A stretch of DNA of 64,000 nt from Thalassotalea sp. 1_MG-2023 (GCF_030546745.1 NZ_JAUOPD010000007.1:62001-126000); one strand, 5' to 3'; positions 17,375 to 27,396 are shown, counted from the stretch's first letter. Numbers and translations are program-made. Notes: generated by a model from the sequence alone, not told the origin.

Positions 17375-19690
17375 TTACCTTTTATCTCGCCATAAGAAAC
17401 TCGCTATCGCGGGTAAAATAGTAATTGCGGCAAGCATGTTCACTAAAAACATGAAAGTAAGTAATATTCCCATGTCCATTTGGAATTTAAGATCTGAGAA
17501 AAACCATGTTGAAACACCAATAGCTAAGGTCACGCCGGTGAACAGTACCGCACTCCCTCTTTCTTGAAGCGCATTTAAATAAGCTTGATTTACCGTCATA
17601 CCTTCTCGTAAACGAACGCTCATTGTTGACAAAATATAAATGCCGTAATCAACACCAATCCCCACACCTAATGCAATAACAGGTAATGTTGATACCGTTA
17701 AGCCAATATCTAGGACCGTCATTAACCATTGTGCGAGCGTAGAAACAATAAATAAAGGTAAAACAACAGAGATAGTTGCTCGAATACTTCTAAAACTAAT
17801 TAAACAAAGTAAAATTACCGCACCGTAGACGTACATCATCATTGGCATTTGTGCCGCTTCTACGGCTTCATTAGTGGCAGCCATAACCCCTATTGGCCCA
17901 GAAGCAAGTTTAAATGTAAGTAAATCATTATTAAGTTCATCAATCGCTAATTTAGCTTGATCGACTACACGAGTAATTGTTTCAGCCTTATGATCTTCTA
18001 AAAATAAAATTATCGGCATCACAGAACATTCATTATTTAATAAACCGGTAGAGCTTGGAATATTAGAAAGCGCTTGGGCTATCGCGTAACGGTTCGGTGA
18101 AATAATACGCCATTTTAAGTTACCTTCGTAATAGCCGGCGTTAATTACCTTAAGTACTGATGCTAAACTTACAGCTGATTGCACACCATTAACGTTTTCC
18201 ATACGCCATTGTAGGGCATCCATGGTTTTTAGCACTTCGCTATTGGTACAAGCACTCTCGGTCGTTTCAACTAAAATCGACATGTAATCGACACTAATGG
18301 CATAACGATCAGTAATTAAGAACGTATCTTGATTATAACGAGACTCTTCATGTAACGCTGGCGCGCCTGCATGTAATTCGCCAATTTTCAGTTGCTGTGA
18401 AAAATAAAGCCCTAATGAAAAAAGGATAGCACTGATAATAAGAATAATAGTAGCAGGACCACGTTGACTAAAACTTGCTAACCATTGCCAATGATTGTTA
18501 CTACTTTGATGTTCATCTTTATCTTTTACGTTATGTTTACTGACATCAAGGTATGAAATAACAATGGGCAGCAACAACAAATTAGTAAAAATAATTACAG
18601 CAACACCTAACGATGCAGTGATTGCAAGTTCTCGAATAATACCAATATCAATCGATAATAAAGTGATAAAACCAACGGTATCAGAAAGTAATGCAGCTAC
18701 CCCTGGTATCACCAATGATTTGAAACTGAACTGAGCAGCAGCTTTAGTCGTAAACCCTTGTGCAACGCGTTTTCCAACCGCATTGATCATCTGCACCCCG
18801 TGACTCACACCAATGGCAAATACCAAAAATGGCACAAGTATAGACATTGGGTCTAACCCAAAACCTAAGGTTGACAGCAGCCCCATTTGCCAAACAACAG
18901 CGACAATTGAGCACGCAATGGGTAACAGTGTTAACGATAGCGATCGTGAGAAAATAAACACCATAATAGCCGTGATAACAATTGCTACCGCAAAAAAGGT
19001 CACCACACCTTTCGCACCGTCGGCAACATCGCCTACCATTTTGGTAAAGCCGATTATATGTACGGTTATATTATTCTTTTCAAAAGGTTTTCTCACTTCA
19101 TTTTCGAGCTTATTAGCTAACGCAATCGAATCAAGTTTCTCTCCTGTTTCAGGATGATTTTCCATCAGTGTTGCTTTAACCATTGCACAACTGTAGTCGT
19201 CAGCAATAATCCGGCCTACGATGCCTGCTTTTTCTATGTTGCCTTTAACAATAGCCAAGCCCTCAGCTGTTGGCTGAAAATCAGCAGGCACAACGGGGCC
19301 ACCAGCAAAACCATCTTCTACAACTTCAACAAAACGGGTGCTTGGAGAAAATAAAGATTGAACTTGGGTACGATTAACACCTGGAATGAAAAATAATTGA
19401 TCATGAACGCCCTTAAGGGCTGTGAAGAACTCTTGGTTAAAAATATCACCGTCTTTGTGGCACACAGAAATTAAGACGTTGTTTGCGCCACCAAAGTTTT
19501 CTCTATGCTTGAGATAGGTTTGCATGTACTCATGATTTAACGGGATATTTTTAGTAAAAGCAGCATCTAGCTTAATTTGAGAGGCTTGAACAATAAGAAA
19601 CGCCGTGATCATCGCAAAAAGCGCTAATACTACACCACGTTTTCTAAATATAACGACTTCAATGCGATTGATAAGCGAATCTACATTCAT
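17375..19690 (-). CDS. MMPL/RND-superfamily transporter of the DUF1302 cluster
   Basis: Inner-membrane RND-type exporter of 771 residues with the duplicated layout of the family: one helix near residues 18-35, a periplasmic domain, a block of helices from about 225 to 390, a second periplasmic domain, and a second block from about 625 to the end. The second half carries VIALGVGIGVDYGIYIL, the MMPL signature. Homologues often move lipids, hopanoids or other hydrophobic molecules; the cargo here is unknown. It starts one base after the YCF48-like gene ends, which indicates coupled translation, and is last in the DUF1302-DUF1329-YCF48-MMPL series. Confidence 0.88.
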   Translation of the reverse strand: MNVDSLINRIEVVIFRKRGVVLALFAMITAFLIVQASQIKLDAAFTKNIPLNHEYMQTYLKHRENFGGANNVLISVCHKDGDIFNQEFFTALKGVHDQLFFIPGVNRTQVQSLFSPSTRFVEVVEDGFAGGPVVPADFQPTAEGLAIVKGNIEKAGIVGRIIADDYSCAMVKATLMENHPETGEKLDSIALANKLENEVRKPFEKNNITVHIIGFTKMVGDVADGAKGVVTFFAVAIVITAIMVFIFSRSLSLTLLPIACSIVAVVWQMGLLSTLGFGLDPMSILVPFLVFAIGVSHGVQMINAVGKRVAQGFTTKAAAQFSFKSLVIPGVAALLSDTVGFITLLSIDIGIIRELAITASLGVAVIIFTNLLLLPIVISYLDVSKHNVKDKDEHQSSNNHWQWLASFSQRGPATIILIISAILFSLGLYFSQQLKIGELHAGAPALHEESRYNQDTFLITDRYAISVDYMSILVETTESACTNSEVLKTMDALQWRMENVNGVQSAVSLASVLKVINAGYYEGNLKWRIISPNRYAIAQALSNIPSSTGLLNNECSVMPIILFLEDHKAETITRVVDQAKLAIDELNNDLLTFKLASGPIGVMAATNEAVEAAQMPMMMYVYGAVILLCLISFRSIRATISVVLPLFIVSTLAQWLMTVLDIGLTVSTLPVIALGVGIGVDYGIYILSTMSVRLREGMTVNQAYLNALQERGSAVLFTGVTLAIGVSTWFFSDLKFQMDMGILLTFMFLVNMLAAITILPAIASFLWRDKR

Positions 19691-19691
19691 A

Positions 19692-20699
19692 TTATTTAGA
19701 TACCTGTATTAATTTAATCCCAACTTCAGAAGCTACGATTAACTCATTATTAAACATAATTCCTGCTAGCATTGCTTTACCATCTATTTGAGCATTATTC
19801 GTAAAGCTTACGCCATCGTCTTGGCTTTCAAGTAAAACGCCGTTATTACCTAAAATATATATGGTATTTTCTTCAGCAAGCACTATGTCATTAAGTAAAG
19901 CTGTTTCACCTGACTTGGTATATTGCCACGGTGCGCCATTTTGTTGTGTTCTAAAAATATTCCCTCGCAAGCCAACAGATAATAAATTACCTTGCTGTGT
20001 GCGGATTATATCGTAAAAAGAACCTTGATAAATTTTCTCTAATCTTTGCCATGTACTACCGAAATCATTACTCTTGGCCATCAAACCTAATTCACCCACC
20101 AAATAGGTAGTACGACCATCTATATAAATACGATTAAAATGAGGGAGGATATTTGCGCGTTCATCCAAATACGCTTGTTCATCTTCTTGTTTTAACTCTT
20201 CTAGGTATTCTTTATCTTCATCTGATAACAAAGAGGTATGATATTCACGTTGCCATGACTTACCGGCGTTAGTCGTGCGATAAAATAGACCATATGAACC
20301 GATAGCAACGCCTTCTTGATCATTTTTGAATACTACATCCATTAACGGCTTTTGCTGATTGGGTAAATATTGTTGAATTTGCCAGCTTTTACCACCATCT
20401 GCAGTATGTAAAATAACGCTGTCATGGCCTACTGCCCAACCTACAGATTGATTAACCATTACAACAGCTGTTAACGTTGACTGTACAGGTGATGGTACTT
20501 GTTGCATGTTATCAAAAGAGTTACCACGAATAATATGACCTCGGTCACCTACCGCAACAAAAAATTCATTATCAACAGCGGTGATGTCTAACAACATTTT
20601 GTCAACAGCCATTGATGACATAATAGCCGGTTTGGGTGATTGCTCACCATGAGCTACCCCAGCTAAAAACACTAAAACCGCCACCAAAATTCTTATCAT
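19692..20699 (-). CDS. Exported YCF48-like beta-propeller protein
   Basis: Protein of 335 residues with a signal peptide (about 1-18, ending VAHG) and repeated BNR/YCF48-type blades, shown by recurring GKSWQ, AGKSWQ and GSTWQ segments. Such propellers resemble the photosystem II assembly factor HCF136/YCF48, but in non-photosynthetic bacteria they occur with MMPL exporters and DUF1302/DUF1329 proteins. A periplasmic scaffold or lid for the transporter is a reasonable inference. It is separated from the upstream DUF1329 gene by a terminator-like hairpin and coupled to the downstream transporter gene. Confidence 0.82.
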   Translation of the reverse strand: MIRILVAVLVFLAGVAHGEQSPKPAIMSSMAVDKMLLDITAVDNEFFVAVGDRGHIIRGNSFDNMQQVPSPVQSTLTAVVMVNQSVGWAVGHDSVILHTADGGKSWQIQQYLPNQQKPLMDVVFKNDQEGVAIGSYGLFYRTTNAGKSWQREYHTSLLSDEDKEYLEELKQEDEQAYLDERANILPHFNRIYIDGRTTYLVGELGLMAKSNDFGSTWQRLEKIYQGSFYDIIRTQQGNLLSVGLRGNIFRTQQNGAPWQYTKSGETALLNDIVLAEENTIYILGNNGVLLESQDDGVSFTNNAQIDGKAMLAGIMFNNELIVASEVGIKLIQVSK

Positions 20700-20721
20700 G
20701 AAAAACCTTTAACCCTTGTTA

Positions 20722-20750
20722 CAAAAAAGGCTGGCATTAAGCCAGCCATT
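20722..20750 (-). terminator. Terminator-like hairpin inside the DUF1302 cluster
   Basis: GGCTGGC and GCCAGCC pair around a five-base loop and are followed on the minus strand by six T. It lies between the DUF1329 and YCF48-like genes, so it should lower expression of the propeller and exporter relative to the first two genes. Confidence 0.7.
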
Positions 20751-20768
20751 TATTTCTAGATGTTTTAC

Positions 20769-22127
20769 TTATCTATTTTCAATGCGTAAAGCTCTTGATC
20801 TAAACTTCGACTTTCTAAGTTTAGCTGAAAAGTCATACATTTTATGTTCATTGTCTAATCCAATGGCAATATAACGCTTAGATTGTAAATCATGGAACAC
20901 ATCTAATGTTGACCAATGCGTTGGAACTTCATAATAGTTAATACCATGTGCCATACCTACACGATACATTTCATCACGATCATCATAGATATCAGTTACG
21001 GCAATTTGCCAGCTATCTTCGTCAATAAAGAATACTCGTTTTTTATAAATATGACGGGTATTTTCTTTTAAGTTAGCTTCAACTACCCATACACGATGCT
21101 TTTCATAACGAACATATTCTGGGTTAATATGACCTGCTTGAACAATTTGTTCGTAAGTTAATTTGTCACTATGTAAACGATAATCGTTGTAAGGGATCAA
21201 GAGTTCTTGCTTGCCTTTAAGCGTCCAGGTGTAACGGTTTGGTGCGCCGTTAAACATGTCAAAGTCATCAGTTGTTCTTAAACCATCTGACGCCGTACCT
21301 GGGGCATCATAAGCTACCGTAGGTGCTTTTTGCTCGCGACCAATCCCTTTATTGTATATCCATGCTTGACGCTCGGTTTTAATCTGGTCCATGGTTTCGT
21401 GTACAAGTAAAGCTGTGCCTACTCGTGAATCTGGCTCAGTTACTTTTTGCTTAAACATGAAAAGGATATTGCTTTCTTCTAACTTTTCAGGAGAAGCACC
21501 CTTGACACCATAAGGGATCATAAGCTGCTCATCAAAGCCGATGTAGGTGTAATCACCTGAAGATGTTGGCATTACCTGCCCACCTTCACGTGTTAACGCT
21601 TCACCGCGATAGCGCAAAATATGATTCCAAATAGCTTCTAAACCATTTGCAGGTATTGGAAATGGTATGCCAACAGCTGCTTGGGTAATCCCATTACCTT
21701 GTTGGATCAACTCACTTCGTGCAGCATTTTTTAACGTTTCATCGTATACATGTTGTGGGTATGAAGCAGTACGTCGAGTTTGATACACGTTCATTTTAAA
21801 TGTACTAGGATAGGTTTCAAATAATTTAATTTGACCTGGTGTTAACACATCTTTGTATTTTTCTACATTTTCAGCGGTAACCGTATAAAGCACTTTATCT
21901 TGCGGAAATGGATCTAAATGATGCATGCCTGGCTCATACCCTGAAGGTGGCGAAGTAATACCACCTTTCCACGCTGGAATGCTTCCATCAGCATTAGCAC
22001 CTCGAACCGCACCAAAAGGTGTCAATTCATTTGATAATTTTTTTACTTGTTGTTCATCAACTTTAGCTTGCGCTCCAGTGGCAAATGCAAAGCTAACAGC
22101 AAGAGATAATAAGGTTATCTTTTTCAT
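20769..22127 (-). CDS. DUF1329 exported protein
   Basis: Protein of 452 residues with a clear signal peptide (about 1-21, ending AQA) and the DUF1329 domain throughout. The fold is reported or predicted to be LolA/LolB-like, a lipid-binding half-barrel, which fits a periplasmic carrier. Motifs seen include GSIPAWKGG near residue 50 and VEANLKENTRHIYKKRVFFIDED in its C-terminal third. It starts 12 bases after the DUF1302 gene, so the two are one transcription unit. It probably passes a hydrophobic molecule between the MMPL exporter and the outer-membrane DUF1302 protein; that role is inferred from co-occurrence. Confidence 0.88.
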   Translation of the reverse strand: MKKITLLSLAVSFAFATGAQAKVDEQQVKKLSNELTPFGAVRGANADGSIPAWKGGITSPPSGYEPGMHHLDPFPQDKVLYTVTAENVEKYKDVLTPGQIKLFETYPSTFKMNVYQTRRTASYPQHVYDETLKNAARSELIQQGNGITQAAVGIPFPIPANGLEAIWNHILRYRGEALTREGGQVMPTSSGDYTYIGFDEQLMIPYGVKGASPEKLEESNILFMFKQKVTEPDSRVGTALLVHETMDQIKTERQAWIYNKGIGREQKAPTVAYDAPGTASDGLRTTDDFDMFNGAPNRYTWTLKGKQELLIPYNDYRLHSDKLTYEQIVQAGHINPEYVRYEKHRVWVVEANLKENTRHIYKKRVFFIDEDSWQIAVTDIYDDRDEMYRVGMAHGINYYEVPTHWSTLDVFHDLQSKRYIAIGLDNEHKMYDFSAKLRKSKFRSRALRIENR

Positions 22128-22139
22128 CTAATTTTGCCC

Positions 22140-24200
22140 TTATAAAGAATATTTAACATTGAAAGAAACGTAGTCTCTATCTTCCATCTTATTTGTGGTT
22201 CCTACACCGCCCCAAAAGCCATTGTAAGAAATATTTGCAGACCAACGACTTTGGTAATCAAAGGTAATGCCTGCACTGATTGATTTTCTATCTTCCACAA
22301 ACAAAAACAATGGATCAGGTGTTATGCCACTAACATCATGCGAAAACACAATTCTAGGTGACATATTAACACCAGCAAAAACATTGTTATAATCAAGCTT
22401 CGTTACAATTCGGTAACCCCATGCAAAATCATCAGGGAATGGATTAGTTTCAATACCATCTTGTAAAGCAACTTCTAAGCCTTCTTTACCTTCAATACCA
22501 CCATTGCGTGCTGTACCTGGGCCATTTAAACGAAGTTCATCTTCACTAGGCATATCATGAATATGAATACCACCCACTTCTAATAGCGAAGTAAACTGAT
22601 CAGCGCCTAACGTAGGCCCCCAAAATTTTGACAACACTAGTTGCGCTTGTGTGGTATCAGTAAGAATAAAACCGTTAGCCTTTTGACCAGGTTCAAATAC
22701 TGGCATTTGCGAAACACCGTCAAGCTCAGGTCGGTAACTAATTGAATCAGGGTGAGCGAGTTGCTGTGGCATCGCAGCAAAAAGTAATTCAACATCGTCT
22801 ATTTGTAATGGTTCATCTTGACGATGAGACATTTCACCTGCAATGGCAAAACCAGAATAAGAGGTGTTGAAACTTAAACCATAAAGCTTAATATCTTCAG
22901 GATAATCTAACTGTACTTTTGAAAATGCGTGTAAGTCAGCATAATTATCTTCGGTAATCGTAGTTTGACTTAATGTTGCAAGATCTTGCATCACCGCTTC
23001 CGTAGTGAAATTAGCTGTGATACCACTAAATACTGGGCGTCTACTATGATAATTGATATGGTATAAACTTAATTCAGTATCACCAAATTCAGGTAAAAAC
23101 CAAGACAAACGAAGACCATATTGGCCGCCATCTTCAGGGGCATTAACACCTTTTTCGCCTGGGCCTTTTAAGGTAATTTTTGTTGGATAAGCAAGGTAAC
23201 CAGCGCTTGCTGCTGCAATTAATGCCGGATCACCAGAATTAAGCATACCGCCGATTTCATTTAAACCTGCAATAACATAATCTAGATCCATATCTGGGTT
23301 ACCAGTAAAGCCTAGTTGTACATTATTATAATGACCACCGTCACCGGCAAAATCATTGGTAGAGAAGTAAGTGCCTGGCGCAGGTAAAATGGTTTCTTCC
23401 CATGCATATTGGTAGAACATTTCAACACTAAAGTCTTCTGTAACGCCTAATGAGCCCCAAACTGCCCCAAACGGAATAAATGCTTCGGTCAGTTCTGCAC
23501 CCGGAGCCTTCACACGCGAGATATCAATCGGGTTAATTTCACTAATACCGTGTGAAATAAGAAGACCTTCACCCCAACCGATCGTTTGCTGACCAATACG
23601 TAATGAAAAAGGCATTTCACCGATGTCATAATTACCAAAGAAATAAGCGTGTAATAAGCGTACATCTTGACACACTTGCTCTTTTGCCTTGCTATCACGG
23701 CAAGGGTCGTTGCTAGCACCCGATACAGGGCTAGTCCACGGGCGATCGCCATCTGACATTTCGAAATCGTAGAAGTACATACCGCGAAGAAAAACACCCC
23801 AGTTGTCTTTCTTTATCTCTAACTCGTGGGTCCCTTTGAATAACTGAGAAAACATCTCACCTGCATCATAATTCAAATTACCTAAGTCGCCATTATTTGA
23901 ATAACTACCTTGGCCTTGCCAGATGGTATTTGAACTTGGATTCGGATTTAAAATAGGATGGTAATTAGAAAAGTCTAAACCATTTTTTAAATTGTTTGAG
24001 ATACCTACATTATCACGCCAGTTACGATCTTCAACACGCCAACTTGCACCTACAGAAAATTTAGAGGTAAATCGAATGTCAAAATCCCCTAATTCAAAAT
24101 TAGCTGCAGACGATTGGAAAGCAGCAGTCGATAAAATCGCTGCAGTTATTCCAACCGCAAGCGGTTTTTTATAAAATCGTTTTAATGGGTTACGTTTCAT
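22140..24200 (-). CDS. DUF1302 outer-membrane protein
   Basis: Protein of 686 residues with a signal peptide (about 1-32, ending SSA) and the DUF1302 domain. It has alternating amphipathic strands and a terminal aromatic-type strand (DYVSFNVKYSL), consistent with an outer-membrane beta-barrel. WGEGLLISHGISEINPID, a family signature, lies near residue 208. It is the first gene of the four-gene cluster; its 381-base upstream gap holds a FadR-like operator and a direct repeat. DUF1302/DUF1329 pairs occur near genes for hydrophobic carbon sources in Pseudomonas and relatives, but no biochemical role is settled. Confidence 0.87.
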   Translation of the reverse strand: MKRNPLKRFYKKPLAVGITAAILSTAAFQSSAANFELGDFDIRFTSKFSVGASWRVEDRNWRDNVGISNNLKNGLDFSNYHPILNPNPSSNTIWQGQGSYSNNGDLGNLNYDAGEMFSQLFKGTHELEIKKDNWGVFLRGMYFYDFEMSDGDRPWTSPVSGASNDPCRDSKAKEQVCQDVRLLHAYFFGNYDIGEMPFSLRIGQQTIGWGEGLLISHGISEINPIDISRVKAPGAELTEAFIPFGAVWGSLGVTEDFSVEMFYQYAWEETILPAPGTYFSTNDFAGDGGHYNNVQLGFTGNPDMDLDYVIAGLNEIGGMLNSGDPALIAAASAGYLAYPTKITLKGPGEKGVNAPEDGGQYGLRLSWFLPEFGDTELSLYHINYHSRRPVFSGITANFTTEAVMQDLATLSQTTITEDNYADLHAFSKVQLDYPEDIKLYGLSFNTSYSGFAIAGEMSHRQDEPLQIDDVELLFAAMPQQLAHPDSISYRPELDGVSQMPVFEPGQKANGFILTDTTQAQLVLSKFWGPTLGADQFTSLLEVGGIHIHDMPSEDELRLNGPGTARNGGIEGKEGLEVALQDGIETNPFPDDFAWGYRIVTKLDYNNVFAGVNMSPRIVFSHDVSGITPDPLFLFVEDRKSISAGITFDYQSRWSANISYNGFWGGVGTTNKMEDRDYVSFNVKYSL

Positions 24201-24581
24201 ATTTTTCTCCCCAGACTCGAAACGGCATTTTTATTGTTTTTATATCAATTCTTTATGCTTTGAGTGTTGACGTAAATCTATTAAAGGTCAACATTCTACA
24301 AGTGATTGCGAAAATTCACTTTATCAACAGTGTAGTATAAAACAATAATTGCATCATTTTATCACTGAGGCAAGTGTAAAAGTTACGAATAACCGCCTTA
24401 ATTTTAAAGACTTGTATACATCTCAATCACATTTACTTTCACATGTTTAAAACAAGCGTTTAAAACAGAAGCCTAACAACTAAACTTTTTGTTACAACCA
24501 TCTACTTTTACAAGCCTACTGTAATTATGCATCGTATTCTTCAAACATCCGATGGTCAGACCACCGTTTAAAGCAAAAACT
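24201..24581. promoter_or_regulatory. Regulatory region upstream of the DUF1302 cluster
   Basis: No gene is seen in this 381-base gap. It contains AAGTGA/TCACTT arms at about 24299-24320, the nine-base direct repeat GTTTAAAAC at 24445-24453 and 24458-24466, and TGGTCAGACCA at 24553-24563. These make a dense cluster of symmetric elements before the minus-strand operon. I could not fix a promoter with confidence. Confidence 0.45.
24553..24563. promoter_or_regulatory. FadR-like operator core
   Basis: TGGTCAGACCA equals the core of the gammaproteobacterial FadR site AACTGGTCNGACCAGTT. The flanks do not match, although the dyad extends as CG-N-core-N-CG. The one-base centre cannot form a hairpin, so this is unlikely to be a terminator for the DUF2835 gene. 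Confidence 0.4.
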
Positions 24582-24803
24582 CTATTTAGTGATCTTTTTT
24601 AACGAAACAAACTTATTATTTTCTGTTTGTAAGCAAAAATGACCTTCAATTCCGGAAGTCGTTAAATAAGACCTCAAGTGCATAGCGGGAAACTGTACAC
24701 GCTTCCCGAGTGTTGAACTGACAATAATATCTTTCACTTTACCTTGGTAATAAGGTAAATATTCATATGAAGAAAGATTGATATAAAAGTAGTACGTTTG
24801 CAT
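24582..24803 (-). CDS. DUF2835 family small protein
   Basis: Protein of 73 residues matching the DUF2835 family of gammaproteobacteria: an N-terminal YYFYINLSSYEYLPYYQG segment, a central GKRVQFPA, and a C-terminal ENNKFVSLKK. No signal or membrane segment is seen. The ATG overlaps the pepN stop as TAATG, so translation is coupled to pepN. Function is unknown; I see no evidence beyond family membership and the pepN linkage. Confidence 0.85.
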   Translation of the reverse strand: MQTYYFYINLSSYEYLPYYQGKVKDIIVSSTLGKRVQFPAMHLRSYLTTSGIEGHFCLQTENNKFVSLKKITK

Positions 24804-27370
24804 TATAGTTGCACTGAATCTAATTTCTCTTGTAAATCTCGTGATAAATTTTCGATTGAGGCAATATCCTTTAATGCTTCTCGCATCATAGCTCTATGCT
24901 TATCGTTAAAACGCTTGTATTGAATTAATGGGGTTAGTAGTCTCGACGCAATTTGTGGGTTGATTTCATTCAACGCTTTGATTTGTTTTGCCAAAAATTG
25001 GTACCCTTTCCCTTCGGTATGATAAAAATATTTTGGATTATTGTGACTAAAAGCACTAATAAGCGACCTAGCTCTATTCGGGTTGCTCATTGAGAAGAGT
25101 GGATGCTGCTCCATGACTGTTAACACGTCGAAGATATCCTCCCTATTTGCGCTCGCCTGTAAACTAAACCATTTATCCATAACCAATGTAGTATCTTGCC
25201 ACTTATCGTGAAAATCTCGCATTAATAAATCAAAAGTGGGCGTGGCATGCTTTCCTGCCGCTGATAGGCTCGCTAAAGTATCTGTCATGTTATCAGACTG
25301 TTGATATTGTTCAGTTAACAGTGGTTGATGAACATCAAGCTTGGTTAAGTAATATAAACATATATTTTTAAGTGAACGTTTCGCAGTTGCAGTACCTTGG
25401 TTTTCATAAGGTTGTCCGGTGAAATTTTGATACTGTTCTAATAATGTTTCTTGCAAACTCTGTGCTAAGTGAGCTTCTACTTGCTCAATTGCGACAATAA
25501 CTTTTTGTGGATCTATTTGCTCTAAATATGCAGTAATCACATCAAACGCTGGTAAGGTTAATGAAGCTGCTTTTAAGGCAGGATCTAACGTTGATGCAAG
25601 TAATTGCTGATACGTTGAAATTATACTACTAGGTAGTTCATAGGCTGGATCTTCTATTAAACGGGTAATGTATCTTATCAACAACGTTTGTCCAGCGTCC
25701 CAACGATTAAAGTCATCAACGGCATTCCCCATAATGATCATTAACTCATCATCAGATTGTTCAAACTCAACTTTGACTGGTGCAGAAAAATTAGATAAAA
25801 ATCCAACCACAGGTTTGTTCTGATAGCCGTCAAAATGCCAGATACCTTCTTCTTCAGTCAACTCTAAGAGGTGTGACTGACTTCCTTTTTCGGTTAATAA
25901 CTCAATGCGAATGGGAATGTGCAAATGATGCTTTGTTTGCTGTGTACTGGTGGGTTGATTGACTTGTTTTACTGTTAACGATAATTGGCCAGTATGTTGG
26001 TTAAATGATTCAGTAACTTGTAATACCGGTGTGCCCGACTGACTATACCAATATTTAAATTGAGTTAAATCTACTCCCGATGCGTCTGCCATTGCATCAA
26101 CAAAATCATCACAAGTCACTGCCATACCATCAAAGCGACTAAAGTATAAGTCCATGCCATTTCGAAAATGTTCCTCTCCTAATAAGGTGTGTATCATTCT
26201 GATCACCTCAGCACCTTTTTCGTATACTGTCATGGTATAAAAGTTGTTCATTTCTACAACCTTTTCCGGTCGTATTGGATGTGCCATCGGGCTTTCGTCT
26301 TCTGGGAACTGCAACGCTCGAAGATGACTTACATTGTCAATTCGTGTGACTGAAGCAGAATTCATATCCGCACTAAATTGCTGATCACGAAATACAGTTA
26401 AGCCTTCTTTTAAACTCAATTGAAACCAATCACGGCAGGTAACACGGTTGCCTGTCCAGTTATGAAAATATTCATGAGCAATTACCGCTTCAATATTAAA
26501 GTAGTCAGTGTCAGTCGCACTTTGATGATCAGCTAAAACAAACTTACTATTAAAGATATTTAATCCTTTGTTTTCCATCGCTCCCATATTGAAAAAGTCT
26601 ACCGCGACGATCATATAAATATCTAAGTCATATTCAAGACCAAAGGTTTGTTCATCCCAGCGCATAGAATGCTTTAAGGAGCTCATTGCATGGCTTGCTT
26701 TGTTGGCATTGCCTTTATCAACAAAAATTTCAAGTGCCACTTCTTTACCTGAATTTGTGGTATAGCTATCAGCAACAAGATCAAAGTTACCAGCAACAAG
26801 GGCGAATAAGTAACATGGTTTAGGAAAAGGGTCATGCCATACCACAAAGTGTTTACTGCCCTTCTCTCCTTGTTCAACTTTATTACCATTGGATAATAAA
26901 TAAGGGTATTTTATTTTTTCTGCAATCACTGTAGTGGTAAAGGTAGACATAACATCTGGGCGATCTAAATAATAGGTGATCCGTCTAAATCCTTCAGCTT
27001 CACATTGTGTACAAAATGCATCACCAGACTTATACAACCCTTCTAAAGCCGTATTATTTGCAGGATCAATCTGTGTATCAATAGATAATACAAATTCCGT
27101 TAATTGTGGGTTAATGGAAATACGTAAACCAGATTCAGTGATTTGATAGTCTTTAGCAGCTACAGGTTGCTGATTAATGTTGATTGTTTTAAGGGTAAGA
27201 TGCTCACCATCTAGCATTAAATAGGTTGCATCTTGGTCAATACGTTTAATATGCATCACATTAGACACAAGAGTTTGATGATCATCTAACTCAAACGTAA
27301 GATCAGTTTGGGTTATGGTAAAACTACTGGGGCGATAATCTGCGAGAATACGCGCTTGAGCGGAAGCCAT
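24803..27370 (-). CDS. pepN: Aminopeptidase N
   Basis: Cytoplasmic M1 zinc metallopeptidase that removes N-terminal residues during peptide turnover. It has 855 residues, close to the 870 of E. coli PepN. The substrate-anchoring GAMEN motif is at 263-267 and the zinc site HEYFH at 299-303, followed by the downstream Glu near 322. The C-terminal half is the helical ERAP-like domain. Its stop overlaps the start of the DUF2835 gene. No signal peptide is present. Confidence 0.96.
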   Translation of the reverse strand: MASAQARILADYRPSSFTITQTDLTFELDDHQTLVSNVMHIKRIDQDATYLMLDGEHLTLKTININQQPVAAKDYQITESGLRISINPQLTEFVLSIDTQIDPANNTALEGLYKSGDAFCTQCEAEGFRRITYYLDRPDVMSTFTTTVIAEKIKYPYLLSNGNKVEQGEKGSKHFVVWHDPFPKPCYLFALVAGNFDLVADSYTTNSGKEVALEIFVDKGNANKASHAMSSLKHSMRWDEQTFGLEYDLDIYMIVAVDFFNMGAMENKGLNIFNSKFVLADHQSATDTDYFNIEAVIAHEYFHNWTGNRVTCRDWFQLSLKEGLTVFRDQQFSADMNSASVTRIDNVSHLRALQFPEDESPMAHPIRPEKVVEMNNFYTMTVYEKGAEVIRMIHTLLGEEHFRNGMDLYFSRFDGMAVTCDDFVDAMADASGVDLTQFKYWYSQSGTPVLQVTESFNQHTGQLSLTVKQVNQPTSTQQTKHHLHIPIRIELLTEKGSQSHLLELTEEEGIWHFDGYQNKPVVGFLSNFSAPVKVEFEQSDDELMIIMGNAVDDFNRWDAGQTLLIRYITRLIEDPAYELPSSIISTYQQLLASTLDPALKAASLTLPAFDVITAYLEQIDPQKVIVAIEQVEAHLAQSLQETLLEQYQNFTGQPYENQGTATAKRSLKNICLYYLTKLDVHQPLLTEQYQQSDNMTDTLASLSAAGKHATPTFDLLMRDFHDKWQDTTLVMDKWFSLQASANREDIFDVLTVMEQHPLFSMSNPNRARSLISAFSHNNPKYFYHTEGKGYQFLAKQIKALNEINPQIASRLLTPLIQYKRFNDKHRAMMREALKDIASIENLSRDLQEKLDSVQL

Positions 27371-27396
27371 AGAAATTCCTTTATTTGCTGTAAATG

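Noticed and set aside
17144-17395. An 83-codon plus-strand ORF
   Set aside because: It runs through the terminator hairpin at 17307-17330 and into the 3' end of the MMPL gene, with no ribosome site or family resemblance.
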